This document shows, piece by piece, positions 42,399 to 51,183 of a stretch of DNA of 64,000 nt. Each line of letters opens with the position of its first letter. Position 1 is the stretch's first letter. Origin of the DNA: Chlamydiales bacterium (GTDB taxonomy: Bacteria; Chlamydiota; Chlamydiia; Chlamydiales; Rhabdochlamydiaceae); assembly GCA_016185065.1 (NCBI GenBank), contig JACPOL010000005.1:62001-126000 (forward strand), read 5' to 3'. Both the position numbers and the translations under genes were made by a program. The notes below the pieces were generated by a model. The model did not search any database and had not been told where the DNA came from. It worked only from the letters and a program-made list of their open reading frames with translations.

Positions 42399-43397
42399 AT
42401 GAGAGTAATGCTACTAGAGAAGGTGAGGGAGCCGCTGAAGCTGAGGGAGGTGGAGGTGCCGCGTCCTGGCAGGGGAGAGCTGCTGGTCGAGGTGGCGGCG
42501 TGCGGCGTCTGCCGCACAGATCTCCATATTATAGATGGCGAGCTTTTGCATCCGCGCCTCCCGCTGATTTTGGGACACCAGATTGTGGGCAGGGTAGCGG
42601 CAGTGGGTGAGGGGGTCGATTCCAAGCGGATTGGTGAGAGGGTGGGAGTTCCCTGGCTTGGGGGCTCGTGCAACCAGTGCGCATTTTGCAAATCTGGTAG
42701 GGAGAATCTCTGCAAAGATGCGGTCTACACTGGCTACCAGAAGGGTGGAGGCTTTGCCGAGTTTTGTACTGCAGATGCTGACCACTGCTTCTCTCTGCCT
42801 GCAGGGTATGACGATTTAGAGGCGGCTCCTCTTCTCTGTGCGGGAATGATCGGCTACCGCGCACTAACGTTCATAAGAGAAGCAAGGAGAATCGGACTCT
42901 ACGGATTTGGCTCTTCTGCGCATCTCATTCTGCAACTCGCAAAAGCGCAAGGTAGAGAGGTGGTTGTGTTTACACGAGAGGGAGATAAGGCGGCTCAGCA
43001 GCTTGCAAAACAGCTGGGTGCAATAGAGGTGTATGGGAGTGAGACGCTTCCTTCTAAACCTCTTGATGCTGCGATTATTTTTGCTCCGGTGGGGGCTCTT
43101 GTTCCGCTAGCATTAAAAGCTGTCGGTAAAGCTGGAGTGGTAGTCTGTGCAGGAATCCACATGAGCGATATTCCCTCCTTCCCGTATGAGCTTCTCTGGG
43201 AAGAGCGAGAGCTTCGCTCTGTTGCAAATCTCACACTTCAAGATGGAAGAGAGTTTCTTAAACTCGCAGAGAAGTTCCCCTTAAGAGTTAGCGTTCACGC
43301 CTATCCTCTTGAAAAAGCAAACGAGGCGCTTCGCGATCTCAAAGAGGGCAAGATCACCGGCTCCGCTGTCTTGGTTATAAAACCAAATCCGAACTAG
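42399..43397 (+). CDS. Zinc-dependent alcohol dehydrogenase (MDR family)
   Basis: This medium-chain oxidoreductase has about 332 residues from ATG 42399, behind AGGTGGGGG; GTG 42390 is an alternative. Catalytic zinc ligands are in 'ACGVCRTDLH' (Cys) and 'LILGHQIVG' (His). The structural zinc site has 'CNQCAFCKSGRENLC'. The nucleotide loop is 'IGLYGFGSSAH' (GxGxxx rather than a full GxGxxG). Sequence style resembles the 'zinc-binding alcohol dehydrogenase' group acting on aldehydes or alcohols with NAD(P). No operon partner is evident. A link to aldehyde output of the NRPS-like enzyme is conceivable, but the genes are 33 kb apart. Confidence 0.88.
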   Translation: MRVMLLEKVREPLKLREVEVPRPGRGELLVEVAACGVCRTDLHIIDGELLHPRLPLILGHQIVGRVAAVGEGVDSKRIGERVGVPWLGGSCNQCAFCKSGRENLCKDAVYTGYQKGGGFAEFCTADADHCFSLPAGYDDLEAAPLLCAGMIGYRALTFIREARRIGLYGFGSSAHLILQLAKAQGREVVVFTREGDKAAQQLAKQLGAIEVYGSETLPSKPLDAAIIFAPVGALVPLALKAVGKAGVVVCAGIHMSDIPSFPYELLWEERELRSVANLTLQDGREFLKLAEKFPLRVSVHAYPLEKANEALRDLKEGKITGSAVLVIKPNPN

Positions 43398-43410
43398 GAA
43401 GAGAAGAATA

Positions 43411-43583
43411 GGATCGGGCGCGGGCACGCACACGGGCACGTTCACGAAATAGGGAGGAATCGGGAGAAGATCGGGCGCGTTCATGAAGAGAAAGAAAGTC
43501 GACATCCGGATCTTTCTTAAATGTTTCTAGTCCCCTTTCTTCTCTTTCGTGAACGTGTGCGTGCCCGTGCCGGTGCCCGATTC
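43411..43583. repeat. Palindromic repeat family B, copy 1
   Basis: The left arm has gatcgggcgcgggcacg followed by a tandem gggcacgttcacg unit; the right arm mirrors it (tttcgtgaacgtgtgcgtgc). Further reduced copies of the same units flank it out to about 43615. It separates convergent adh and bactofilin genes. A close copy is nested within another repeat at 48811-48950. Confidence 0.85.
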
Positions 43584-43626
43584 TTTTCTCTTCTTTCGTG
43601 CTGGTGCCCGATTCTTCTCTTCTTGT

Positions 43627-44148
43627 TTAGTGGAGGAGGGGATTGTCGAGGTCGATGTCGGCGAGAAGCGGATTGCTATCGACGGGCCCCACTCTGACGT
43701 GTCCTGCGATGATGACTCCTTCGTCGACGCTAAGGGAGTGAGCTGAGATGTCTCCGCGGATTTCGGCTCTTCCACGCAGAACGCAGCGGCCTCTAACTCT
43801 GATATTTCCTTCAACCTTTCCAGAAATAAACGCCTCATCGAGATCGATGTTCGCTTTCACCTGACCTGTAGGTCCGATGATGATCTTGCCTGAAGAGAGG
43901 AGTTCTCCTTCAAAAATTCCGTCGATGCGCAGCACCTTGTGGAAAGCGAGGGTTCCGCGCATTGAGACGTTTGCGCTAATTGTGGTCTCTGGCTCTTCGT
44001 GCGCGCTCTCTTCCTGAGAAGCAAGAGTGTCGGACTGGTGTGCTGTCTTTAAAGAGGAGGGGAAGGATGAGGTGAGGGAGGAGAAGTCGCTCTGGTTTGA
44101 AGGTATGAGGTCCTGATCTAAGAAATTTCTGGGCGGCTTTTTAAACAT
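43627..44148 (-). CDS. bacA: Bactofilin (polymer-forming cytoskeletal protein)
   Basis: Bactofilins self-assemble into filaments that scaffold peptidoglycan enzymes; the chlamydial one is reported to affect cell size. The 173-residue protein has a disordered, Ser-rich N-terminus to about residue 55. The DUF583 beta-helix follows: 'GTLAFHKVLRIDGIFEGELLSSGKIIIG' and repeated short strands ending 'VDEGVIIAGHVRVG'. It is encoded 15 bp downstream of dnaA on the same strand, matching the CT276-CT275 pair as remembered. The facing division cluster fits a role in cell-wall placement. Confidence 0.9.
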   Translation of the reverse strand: MFKKPPRNFLDQDLIPSNQSDFSSLTSSFPSSLKTAHQSDTLASQEESAHEEPETTISANVSMRGTLAFHKVLRIDGIFEGELLSSGKIIIGPTGQVKANIDLDEAFISGKVEGNIRVRGRCVLRGRAEIRGDISAHSLSVDEGVIIAGHVRVGPVDSNPLLADIDLDNPLLH

Positions 44149-44163
44149 CGGATCATCTCCTGG

Positions 44164-45501
44164 CTAGCTTTCTAAATTGCGACGCACCATCTGAACCTGT
44201 CTTCTGAGCGTCTCATCTCCTTCTAGTCGGAGTGCGACTTTTTTCCAAGCGTGTAAAAGGGTGGAGTGGGTCTTTCCTCCAAAGTAGGAGGCGAGCTTAA
44301 TCAGGGATTCGTTCATCATCTCTTTAGCGAGATACATGGCAACTTGTCTTGGAAAGGCGATCTCTTTCTGTCTTGAATCTCCGCGCAGGTCTCCAACGCG
44401 CACTTCAAAGACCGCTGCTACGCTTTTTATGATGGCCTCTACCGAGATGCTTTTTTGAGGAGCGGTCTGGAAGAGTTCACTCAAAGTTTTTTCTACGACC
44501 TCTTCTGTGACGTCGAGGTTCATCAGGCGGCAGTAGGCGTTTAAGCGATTGATCGCTCCTTCAAGCTGACGCACGTTATTAAAGATATGCTCTGCAATAA
44601 AGAAGGCGGCCTTCTGAGGAATGCGCAGGCCCTTCTGTTCAGCTTTATACTGCAGAATCGCCACACGTGTTTCTAGATCGGGAATGCCGACGTTTGCAAC
44701 TAGGCCCCACTCCATCCGCGCCACCATTCTCTCTGAGAGCTTGAGCTGTCCTGGCGGTTTATCTGAGGTGATGATGATCTGCTTGTTCTGATTGATGAGG
44801 GTCTCAAAAGTATTGCACATCTCATCTTCAAAGTTGAGCCGGTTTTGCAGAAACTGGATATCGTCCACCAGAAGTACGTCTAAGGTGCGGTAGTATTTTT
44901 TCATCTGGTCGATCGACTTGTTTCGCAAGTTGTCAACGATATCGTTGATGAACCCTTCGGTCGTGATGCACTGGATGCGGGTCTTCTTATTTGTGCTCTT
45001 AATATAGTGGCCGATCGCGTGGAGGAGGTGGGTCTTTCCGAGGCCTACCCCGCCATGAATAAAGAGCGGGTTGTAGGATCTTCCCGGCCTGCCGGCGACG
45101 CCCAGGGCTGCCGATTTTACGAACTGGTTTGCGGGTCCCTCGATGAAGTTCTCAAAAGTATATGAGGGGTTTAGCTTCATCTCCCGTGCGGGAGGCTGAT
45201 CCTGGGGTGTGGCGGTGATAATAGAGGGGGCTGAGATGACCTTTTTCTGCTCGGCGATCACAAAAGTCAGAGCGGGCTGCCCATCTGGTTTTTTAGGGAC
45301 GAAGCTACAGAGATCCTCTTTGTAGTTGTCGATGAGATACTCTTGAACAAAGATGTTTGGGACTTCTAGGACGAGCGATTCAGAGGAGGCTTCAAGGAGC
45401 TTAATCGGAGCGATCCAGTTCTCATACTCGGTAGCGCTGCAGCGCTCTCCGATGAACTCTAGAAATTGCGTCCAGGTGTCGTGTGGATTATGAGTCAGCA
45501 T
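44164..45501 (-). CDS. dnaA: Chromosomal replication initiator DnaA
   Basis: DnaA binds origin boxes and melts the origin. The 445-residue protein has domain I ('[21 protein letters not shown]'), a short linker, and the AAA+ domain III. Domain III carries '[15 protein letters not shown]', '[12 protein letters not shown]' and sensor motifs. Domain IV has the signature '[26 protein letters not shown]', then '[16 protein letters not shown]' (the THST contact loop). Chlamydiae carry two dnaA genes; by its bactofilin and TPR neighbours this is the dnaA_2 (CT275) copy. I see no cluster of TTATCCACA boxes nearby, so the origin is not assigned to this site. Confidence 0.95.
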   Translation of the reverse strand: MLTHNPHDTWTQFLEFIGERCSATEYENWIAPIKLLEASSESLVLEVPNIFVQEYLIDNYKEDLCSFVPKKPDGQPALTFVIAEQKKVISAPSIITATPQDQPPAREMKLNPSYTFENFIEGPANQFVKSAALGVAGRPGRSYNPLFIHGGVGLGKTHLLHAIGHYIKSTNKKTRIQCITTEGFINDIVDNLRNKSIDQMKKYYRTLDVLLVDDIQFLQNRLNFEDEMCNTFETLINQNKQIIITSDKPPGQLKLSERMVARMEWGLVANVGIPDLETRVAILQYKAEQKGLRIPQKAAFFIAEHIFNNVRQLEGAINRLNAYCRLMNLDVTEEVVEKTLSELFQTAPQKSISVEAIIKSVAAVFEVRVGDLRGDSRQKEIAFPRQVAMYLAKEMMNESLIKLASYFGGKTHSTLLHAWKKVALRLEGDETLRRQVQMVRRNLES

Positions 45502-45612
45502 AAGTTATGAAGTGAGCCTTCCACACTAGAGAGTATTAGGGGATAATATTATGTCGTCAGACTAACACTGAAAATGCAATGGTCGCAACAAAATTGTCTA
45601 ACTCGTTGGTGC

Positions 45613-46008
45613 TCAGGTGTAGGCTAAAATGAGTGCGGTGGCTTGACTTGCGATCTGCTCATTTGGGCAGGTCAGAAGAGTTTTTGCAGAGGTAAGACCT
45701 TGCTTCTTGTAGCCGAGCGCGAGGAGGGCTTTCACGCGATTGAGCAGAGTGGGGTAGTGGTTGGGTTCTAATTTCAGAGCCTTCTCAATAGTATTGAGAG
45801 CCATTAGATTATTATTCTTCTGTAGATAGATGGCGCCGAGTGTTTGCAGATCGTATGCATTATTAGGAGATAGAACAGAGAGAGCCTCAAAGAAAGAGAG
45901 AGCAAGATCGTAGCTTCCCTGTCTAATATAGGAGTAGCCGACGAAACGGAGATCGTCCAGCTCCTCTTGATGCCATCCCAAAACTTCTAACCAGTTAACT
46001 TGACTCAT
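45613..46008 (-). CDS. TPR protein, SycD/LcrH-like, upstream of dnaA
   Basis: The 131-residue protein is built from about three tetratricopeptide repeats ('FVGYSYIRQGSYDLALSFFEALSVLSPNN', 'QTLGAIYLQKNNNLMALNTIEKALKLEPNH', 'LNRVKALLALGYKKQGL'). The size and repeat number fit class II type III secretion chaperones of the SycD/LcrH kind. By synteny it should be CT274, which has been predicted to be such a chaperone. It lies between dnaA and the CT273-like gene on the same strand. An alternative role as a division- or replication-linked adaptor cannot be excluded. Confidence 0.75.
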   Translation of the reverse strand: MSQVNWLEVLGWHQEELDDLRFVGYSYIRQGSYDLALSFFEALSVLSPNNAYDLQTLGAIYLQKNNNLMALNTIEKALKLEPNHYPTLLNRVKALLALGYKKQGLTSAKTLLTCPNEQIASQATALILAYT

Positions 46009-46020
46009 AATGATCCTTGC

Positions 46021-46536
46021 CTAGCCCTTATGATATTGTCCGCGACGCGAGTTGATGTCAATCAGCGTGCGTTCAAGAGTGGAGATGCGATTCAGCGCAT
46101 TCAGCAGAACTTTTTTCTCGCTCTCCTCCTCTTCAAACTCTCTATTCATTTGAAGGGTCTCTTTCCCCTCTGATGCCATCGTCTCTTTTCGCTTCTTTGT
46201 CGTCTCTACCAGATCGATGATTCTCTGCGACTGCACCTCTTTCTTGTCAGCCGTCCCCAGTGATGGAAGGATCTGATGGGTGAAGAGACGTCTCTTCTGC
46301 TCGTGGAATTTGGGAGGAGCAGAGAAGTCGGCCCAGGGGGCGTTGCGTTTTGAAATTCCAAAGAGAGCATCGAACTCGCTTGCATAGGAGGGGGTCGTAA
46401 CATCGACTTCGGCAGCCTGAGAGGGTGCCAGGTGCGCATCCTTAACTAGTGCATCCCCGCGCAGCTTCTCATCTTCTGCGTAGCGGGTGTAGGCCTCTAC
46501 TCCTAAGTTATCGATCGTCTTTGGGCGGAGCGACAT
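46021..46536 (-). CDS. Conserved chlamydial coiled-coil protein (CT273-like by position)
   Basis: The 171-residue protein has no recognised domain. The N-terminal half is unstructured-looking and contains 'YASEFDALFGISKRNAPWADFSAPPKF'. The C-terminal half (from about residue 105) is strongly charged and helical with heptad character ('RKETMASEGKETLQMNREFEEEESEKKVLLNALNRI'), likely a coiled coil. A GGAG site precedes ATG 46536. It heads the minus-strand run to dnaA and bactofilin and is divergent from mraZ. Synteny suggests CT273; function unknown. Confidence 0.7.
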   Translation of the reverse strand: MSLRPKTIDNLGVEAYTRYAEDEKLRGDALVKDAHLAPSQAAEVDVTTPSYASEFDALFGISKRNAPWADFSAPPKFHEQKRRLFTHQILPSLGTADKKEVQSQRIIDLVETTKKRKETMASEGKETLQMNREFEEEESEKKVLLNALNRISTLERTLIDINSRRGQYHKG

Positions 46537-46684
46537 AGTGCAATCTCCTTTTTCTTCCGTTTGCCACCCTTTTTCCGTTTTGTCAATAAATTACTTGATA
46601 GTGGTCACAGAGATGAGAAAGTTGGTGCTATTTCAAACTTAAAGTGGTTGAAAAGTTGGAAAATGGGGGAGTTGTGAACATAAT

Positions 46685-46699
46685 TCCCACAATTTCCCA
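46685..46699 (-). promoter_or_regulatory. Candidate MraZ box: two TGGGA repeats 10 bp apart
   Basis: On the minus strand the order is TGGGA, five bases, TGGGA, matching the E. coli-type MraZ half-site and spacing with two instead of three units. It lies in the divergent region between the CT273-like gene and mraZ. The rest of 46537-46854 is AT-rich with further loose GTGG-type motifs and no gene. Confidence 0.4.
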
Positions 46700-46763
46700 C
46701 ATTTCTCTTTTCGCAGGGATAGTCCATTGAAAATGAGGGTTTTAGATTGTTGGATATGGGGGT

Positions 46764-46769
46764 TATAAT
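46764..46769 (+). promoter_or_regulatory. -10 element ahead of mraZ
   Basis: A perfect TATAAT lies 85 bp before ATG 46855, with only a weak TTTTAG 18 bp upstream as a possible -35. It is the best promoter candidate for the mraZ-rsmH-ftsL run. Confidence 0.45.
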
Positions 46770-46854
46770 CAGGGTAAATGTGGGAGTTTTCTTCAAAAAA
46801 GTTGCCAACTTAGGGGTCTGGTGTTAGATTGTGGGAAACGGTGTTAAAAAAACG

Positions 46855-47370
46855 ATGTCTCGCTTCTTTTTCAGTGGATCTGTAGGCGCTAAACTCGATG
46901 AGAAGGGCAGGTTTGTCCTTCCTCAGTCGATGCGTTTTGGTCTGGTGGAAAATGGCGCACTCGAATTCAGCCTTGCGCTCGGTTTAGGTGGCTGTCTTGC
47001 TATCTACCGTAAGAGTGATATTGAGAAGATCGTCCAGAGGTTTCAATCGAAACAGCACATCGGCAAGTATCAGAAGTTCTTCACCCTCTTTTTTTCCACT
47101 CTTCATCAGACTAGCTGCGATAAGATTGGGAGAGTAATGGTTCCTCCACTACTGCGAAAAGCGGCGAACATTAAGAGTGAGATCGTCGTCGCAGGGGTGC
47201 TCAATAAGATAGAGATCTGGCCGAAAGAGCGCTACGACGCTCAATTAAGCGACGTTCTCAGCGGTAAAGATCCAGAGATGGATCTCTCTAAAATGTGTGA
47301 AGAGGCGTTTGCCCTCTTAGAGACCGACCAAGCTGACCTATGTTATGATGGCGAGGGCTGCGGGGGATGA
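46855..47370 (+). CDS. mraZ: Transcriptional regulator MraZ
   Basis: MraZ is an AbrB-fold ring protein that represses the division/cell-wall cluster it heads. From ATG 46855 the product is 171 residues. The first half-repeat is 'FSGSVGAKLDEKGRFVLPQSMRFGL' (DxKGR...LP motif) and the second is 'LHQTSCDKIGRVMVPPLLRKAANIKSEIVVAGVLNKIEIW'. An upstream GTG at 46831 is in frame but gives an atypical extension. The tail after 'WPKERYDA' is longer than in E. coli. Its stop overlaps the rsmH start by four bases. Pathogenic Chlamydia lack an obvious mraZ in my recollection, while Parachlamydiales keep it. Confidence 0.88.
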   Translation: MSRFFFSGSVGAKLDEKGRFVLPQSMRFGLVENGALEFSLALGLGGCLAIYRKSDIEKIVQRFQSKQHIGKYQKFFTLFFSTLHQTSCDKIGRVMVPPLLRKAANIKSEIVVAGVLNKIEIWPKERYDAQLSDVLSGKDPEMDLSKMCEEAFALLETDQADLCYDGEGCGG

Positions 47371-48325
47371 AAAACGAGCAGAGAGAGATCGCAGGTGCTC
47401 CGCACCTCCCGGTGATGCTCGAAGAGGTTCTTCACTTTTTCAAAGACAAAGAAATTAAAGTTTTTTTTGATGGGACGCTCGGAGCTGGCGGCCATGCAAA
47501 GGCCATTCTAGAAGCTCACCCTGAGATACAAACCTATATCGCCTGCGATCGAGATCCAGATGCGTTGAAGCTTGCGGCAAGCGTGCTCAGCCCATGGAAG
47601 AGCAAGATCGAGTTCGTTCACGGCGATTTCGCCGATTTAGACCAACACGTGAAACGAGCAAAAGTAAAAAGCGTCGACGGTTTTTTTTTGACTTGGGGGT
47701 CTCCTCCATGCAGCTAGATCAAGCACACAGAGGCTTCAGCTTTTCAAAAGAGGGCCCGCTCGATATGCGGATGAACCCTGCCAATCCCCTGACAGCAAAA
47801 GAGATTGTCAATACCTGGCCCGAAAAGGAGCTCGCGCAGATCTTTCGAGAGTTGGGTGAAGAGCGCAGATGGAGAAGAGCGGCTGAGGCGATCTGCGAAG
47901 CAAGGAAGAAACAGCCGATCGAAACGACCAAGCAGCTGGTAGACATACTCGTCTCGTCGCTGGGTCACTTCGGAAAAAAAAGATTACATCCTGCAACGCT
48001 CATCTTCCAAGCCTTGCGCATCAGTGTAAACGACGAGCTCGGCGTAGTGGAAAGGGCTTTGCAGAAGGCGATAGATCTACTCGCTCCCGAGGGAAGAATC
48101 GGCGTCCTCAGCTTCCATAGTCTGGAAGATCGCATTGTGAAGAATATCTTTCGTGCGGCAGCTCAGAGCCGTCGCGCAAAGAGAGGGCAAGAGGCGGAGA
48201 TTCCGACTCTGCGCCTTCTCACTAAAAAACCACTCGTGCCTTCCCAAGCGGAGGCAAGACGTAACCCCCGCGCCCGCAGCGCAAAGCTGAGGTTTGCAGA
48301 AAAAGTAGGTGTCTCAGATGAATAG
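47367..48325 (+). CDS. rsmH: 16S rRNA m4C1402 methyltransferase RsmH, with a one-base frameshift
   Basis: RsmH methylates N4 of C1402 in 16S rRNA. Both parts match the family: the first frame gives 'LPVMLEEVLHFF', 'FDGTLGAGGHAKAILE' and 'ACDRDPDAL'. The second gives 'DLGVSSMQLDQAHRGFSF', 'PLDMRMNP', 'IGVLSFHSLEDRIVK' and 'RRNPRARSAKLR'. They are in different frames: the first ends early at 47717 with '...VDGFFLTWG'. Restoring one T to the T9 tract at 47681-47689 would give 'VDGFFFDLGVSS' and a continuous protein of about 319 residues. Sequencing error, transcript slippage or genuine loss are all possible. It overlaps mraZ and ftsL. Confidence 0.88.
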
Positions 48326-48695
48326 AGGCTTTATTCTAAGAGTTCTCTCGTGTATCCTCTTCGCCGGTTTCTGCCTCTATTCGTTTATAGATGTGCAAAA
48401 CAGTGTGACAGAGCTTAGGATCAAAATCCCTCAAGCTGCAAAAGAGCTCAAAGCGATCCAGGAAGAGAGCGACAGGTTGCGCTATGAGATTGAGCAGTTT
48501 GAAAATCCTCAGCATCTGATGGAGCTGGCAAGACGGGCGGAGTTTAATCATCTCAAACATCCTCTCTTCAAAGAGATTCTTACAGTGAAAGAGGGAGTTG
48601 CACTAGCTCCTACATCTCCTGCAAGAGAAGAGACCCCAACCGTAAAGCCGCACTTCACCCTCGCAATCGGAACAATGCCCGAATCTGCCCGCTAG
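48318..48695 (+). CDS. ftsL: FtsL-like division protein
   Basis: This small bitopic inner-membrane protein belongs to the divisome. ATG 48318 overlaps the end of rsmH and is preferred over GTG 48309, giving 125 residues. A single span near residues 5-22 ('LRVLSCILFAGFCLYSF') is followed by a coiled-coil stretch ('ELRIKIPQAAKELKAIQEESDRLRYEIEQFENPQHLMELAR'), the standard FtsL layout. The C-terminal Pro/Thr-rich tail is unusual. By synteny it equals CT271. Its partner in septal synthesis is the PBP encoded downstream across a repeat. Confidence 0.8.
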   Translation: MNRGFILRVLSCILFAGFCLYSFIDVQNSVTELRIKIPQAAKELKAIQEESDRLRYEIEQFENPQHLMELARRAEFNHLKHPLFKEILTVKEGVALAPTSPAREETPTVKPHFTLAIGTMPESAR

Positions 48696-48720
48696 TTTAT
48701 GGTTTTTAATCGAGCTTATA

Positions 48721-49038
48721 AGGGCTGCCCCTAGGCGCTCATCCCACTTCCTTCGCCAAAGGGTCCTTTTCGCGACCAGTCGCAGTTGTAAATAAAGAGA
48801 GGGGAGATAAGATCGGGCGCGGGCACGCACACGGGCACGTTCACGAAAGAGAGAAAGAGAGGGGACACGAAAGAGAGAGAAAAAGAAGAGCGTGCCCGAT
48901 TCTCCTTTCCCGCCTTTCTTTCGTGAACGTGTGCGTGCCCGTGCCCGATCCTCTTCTTTCACAGGGTCGCAAGAGGGTCGCAGGGAGGCCCCGAGAGAAG
49001 GCCAAAGGCCTATCTCCTGGACTACCCGACATGTCTAT
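48721..49038. repeat. Partial family-G palindrome carrying a nested family-B repeat
   Basis: The left part (from gggctgcc) and right part (ending cccgacatgtctat) match segments of the large palindrome at 29821-30357. Between them, at 48811-48950, sits a near copy of the family-B repeat of 43411. No gene is seen in 48696-49097 beyond these repeats. Confidence 0.82.
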
Positions 49039-49097
49039 CTTGGCCCTAATAAGAGTTGCGTGTATTATTTTTGTTTTTCTAAAGAGAAACTTGAAAG

Positions 49098-51101
49098 ATG
49101 GATATTAATAAGGTTGTGGGGAGGAAGCGACTCTTGTATGTCGCTTTCTTTGTTCTGGTTCTGTTTAGTTTGCTGATTGTTCAATTCTTCAAGATTCAGA
49201 TTGTTGAAGGGGAGAAGTGGACGAGAGAGGCGAGGCGTCAGCACCAGTTTGTCATTGCGGATCCATTCCATCGCGGTCTCTTCTATTCGAACACAGCGAT
49301 CAAAAAGGGGCATCCACATATAGCGCAGCCTCTTGTGGTCGATGTGCCAAAGTTTCACCTCTTTGCCGATCCCGGCTCTCTTTCGGAACCACTTAAAGCT
49401 GAGGTGGTAAGCGGAATAGCACAGACTCTTCATCTGACGAAAGAGGAGAGCGAAAAAGTTAGGGCTCACCTCAGCAAGAAGAGTCGAAATCGCAAGCTAA
49501 GGATGTGGCTCTCTCAAGAGGAGAGAAACAACGTCCTGCGCTGGTGGGATGGCTTCTACAGAAAAAATAAGCTGCCTCGCAATGCTCTCTACTTTATTCA
49601 AGACTATAAGCGCTCCTATCCGTTTGGACATCTGTTAGGACAGGTGCTCCATACAATCCGCGAAGAGTGCGACGTCAAGTCGAAGGAGACGATTCCCACA
49701 GGAGGGCTCGAGCTCTATTTTAATAAGCAGCTGCAGGGAAAGGAGGGGAAAAGGCTTCTTCTTCGCTCGCCCCGTCATCCTCTAGATACAGTAAAGGTCT
49801 TGGCCTCGCCTGAAAACGGAGCTGATATCCACCTGACGGTCAACCACTATATTCAGGCGATTGCCGAAGAAGAGATTGAGAAGGCGGTAAAAAAAGCGAA
49901 TGCCAAGAGCGGCTGGGCGCTCATGATGCACCCGCGCACAGGGGAGATCTTTGCACTTGCACAGTACCCCTACTTCGATCCCTCTAACTACGCACACTAC
50001 TTCGAGACGCAGCCAGAAGAGACCAAGGTCAAGGCGATCACAGACCCCTATGAGCCGGGATCGACGATGAAGCCGCTGACACTTGCGATCTGTTTAAAAG
50101 CGAACGCAGAACTTCAAAAACAGGGAAAGAAGCCGATCTTCTTTCCAGAGGAGAAGGTCGCAACTGCAAATGGACGCTTCCCGGGAAGATCGAAGCCTAT
50201 CTCAGATCTCCACCCGCACAACTTTCTGAATATGGATCTGGCGCTTCAAAAATCTTCTAATATCTACATGTCTCGCATGATCCAGAGAGTGATCGAAGCT
50301 CTTGGTGAGAAGTGGTATAGAAGCTGCTTGCAAGATCTCTTTGGTTTTGGAGTTAAAACCGGAATCGAACTTCCGGGAGAGAGCATTGGCCTACTGCCCG
50401 CATTCGGAAAAAAACATCCGAATGGCGCTCTCGAATGGTCGACCGCAACCCCTTTCTCGCTTGCTTTTGGACATAACATTCTAGTTAGCAGTCTTCAGAT
50501 GGTGAAGAGCTACGCCGTTATCGCAAATGGCGGCTTTGATGTGAGGCCGACTCTCGTTCGAAAGATTGTAAAAACTGATGCTTCAGGAAAGGAGGAGGTC
50601 ATTCAAGACAACACCTCTCCTGAGAAGATCGCTCAGATGAGGCGCCTCCTTGAGCCTGAGATCGTCGACAGAGTGATACGTTCGATGAAGTTTGTGACCA
50701 AACCCGGTGGAACCGCATCCAAGGGAGACGTGCCTGGTTACACAGAGGTTGGAAAGACGGCGACGACTGAGAAGATCGTTTCGGGCACCTATTCCAAGCG
50801 AGACCACATCGCCACCTTTATCGGTTTTACTCCAGCGAAGAATGCTGAGTTTGTCCTGCTGATTGCGATCGACGATCCCGAGTTCAAGTATATCCCGGGA
50901 GTCGGAAAGAACCAGCACGGAGGAAACTGCTGCGCCCCCGCCTTTAAAGAGATCTCCATGCGCACACTTCAATATCTAGGCGTCGAACCCGACGATCCCC
51001 ACGGCTACCCTCGCGGAGATCCTCGCTTCGACCCCAACAAGGCCGACTGGCTGAAAGAGATCAAGGCCCTCCGCGAGCTCTACCTTCAGTGGAACCATTA
51101 A
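49098..51101 (+). CDS. ftsI: Penicillin-binding protein 3 / FtsI-like transpeptidase
   Basis: This septal class B PBP crosslinks peptidoglycan at the division plane. The 667-residue protein has an N-terminal anchor ('LLYVAFFVLVLFSLLIVQFF'), a dimerisation/pedestal region to about 260, then the transpeptidase domain. The serine motif is 'EPGSTMKPLT' (S-T-M-K) and the second motif 'KSSNIYMSRM' (S-S-N). The third motif is 'EVGKTATTEKI', where KTG is expected but Ala replaces Gly. The domain ends near 'NQHGGNCCAPAFKEI'. It matches CT270 in order. The altered third motif could affect beta-lactam binding. Confidence 0.92.
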   Translation: MDINKVVGRKRLLYVAFFVLVLFSLLIVQFFKIQIVEGEKWTREARRQHQFVIADPFHRGLFYSNTAIKKGHPHIAQPLVVDVPKFHLFADPGSLSEPLKAEVVSGIAQTLHLTKEESEKVRAHLSKKSRNRKLRMWLSQEERNNVLRWWDGFYRKNKLPRNALYFIQDYKRSYPFGHLLGQVLHTIREECDVKSKETIPTGGLELYFNKQLQGKEGKRLLLRSPRHPLDTVKVLASPENGADIHLTVNHYIQAIAEEEIEKAVKKANAKSGWALMMHPRTGEIFALAQYPYFDPSNYAHYFETQPEETKVKAITDPYEPGSTMKPLTLAICLKANAELQKQGKKPIFFPEEKVATANGRFPGRSKPISDLHPHNFLNMDLALQKSSNIYMSRMIQRVIEALGEKWYRSCLQDLFGFGVKTGIELPGESIGLLPAFGKKHPNGALEWSTATPFSLAFGHNILVSSLQMVKSYAVIANGGFDVRPTLVRKIVKTDASGKEEVIQDNTSPEKIAQMRRLLEPEIVDRVIRSMKFVTKPGGTASKGDVPGYTEVGKTATTEKIVSGTYSKRDHIATFIGFTPAKNAEFVLLIAIDDPEFKYIPGVGKNQHGGNCCAPAFKEISMRTLQYLGVEPDDPHGYPRGDPRFDPNKADWLKEIKALRELYLQWNH

Positions 51102-51183
51102 TCTTCTCATTTTTCTCTTGGGGATTGTCCCGCTTGTGCTATGAGTAGTGTCGTGATAAACTCTCTGGGAAAGAGGCGAGATC

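Noticed and set aside
42399-43397. Alcohol dehydrogenase as a member of the NRPS pathway
   Set aside because: It is 33 kb away with host-like composition; only the chemistry suggests a link.
44164-46830. Replication origin next to dnaA
   Set aside because: No cluster of DnaA boxes or AT-rich unwinding region was convincing, and this is by context the second dnaA copy.
47594-48325. Second half of rsmH as a separate gene
   Set aside because: It starts inside the first half's coding region and continues the same RsmH protein; the T9 frameshift explains it better.
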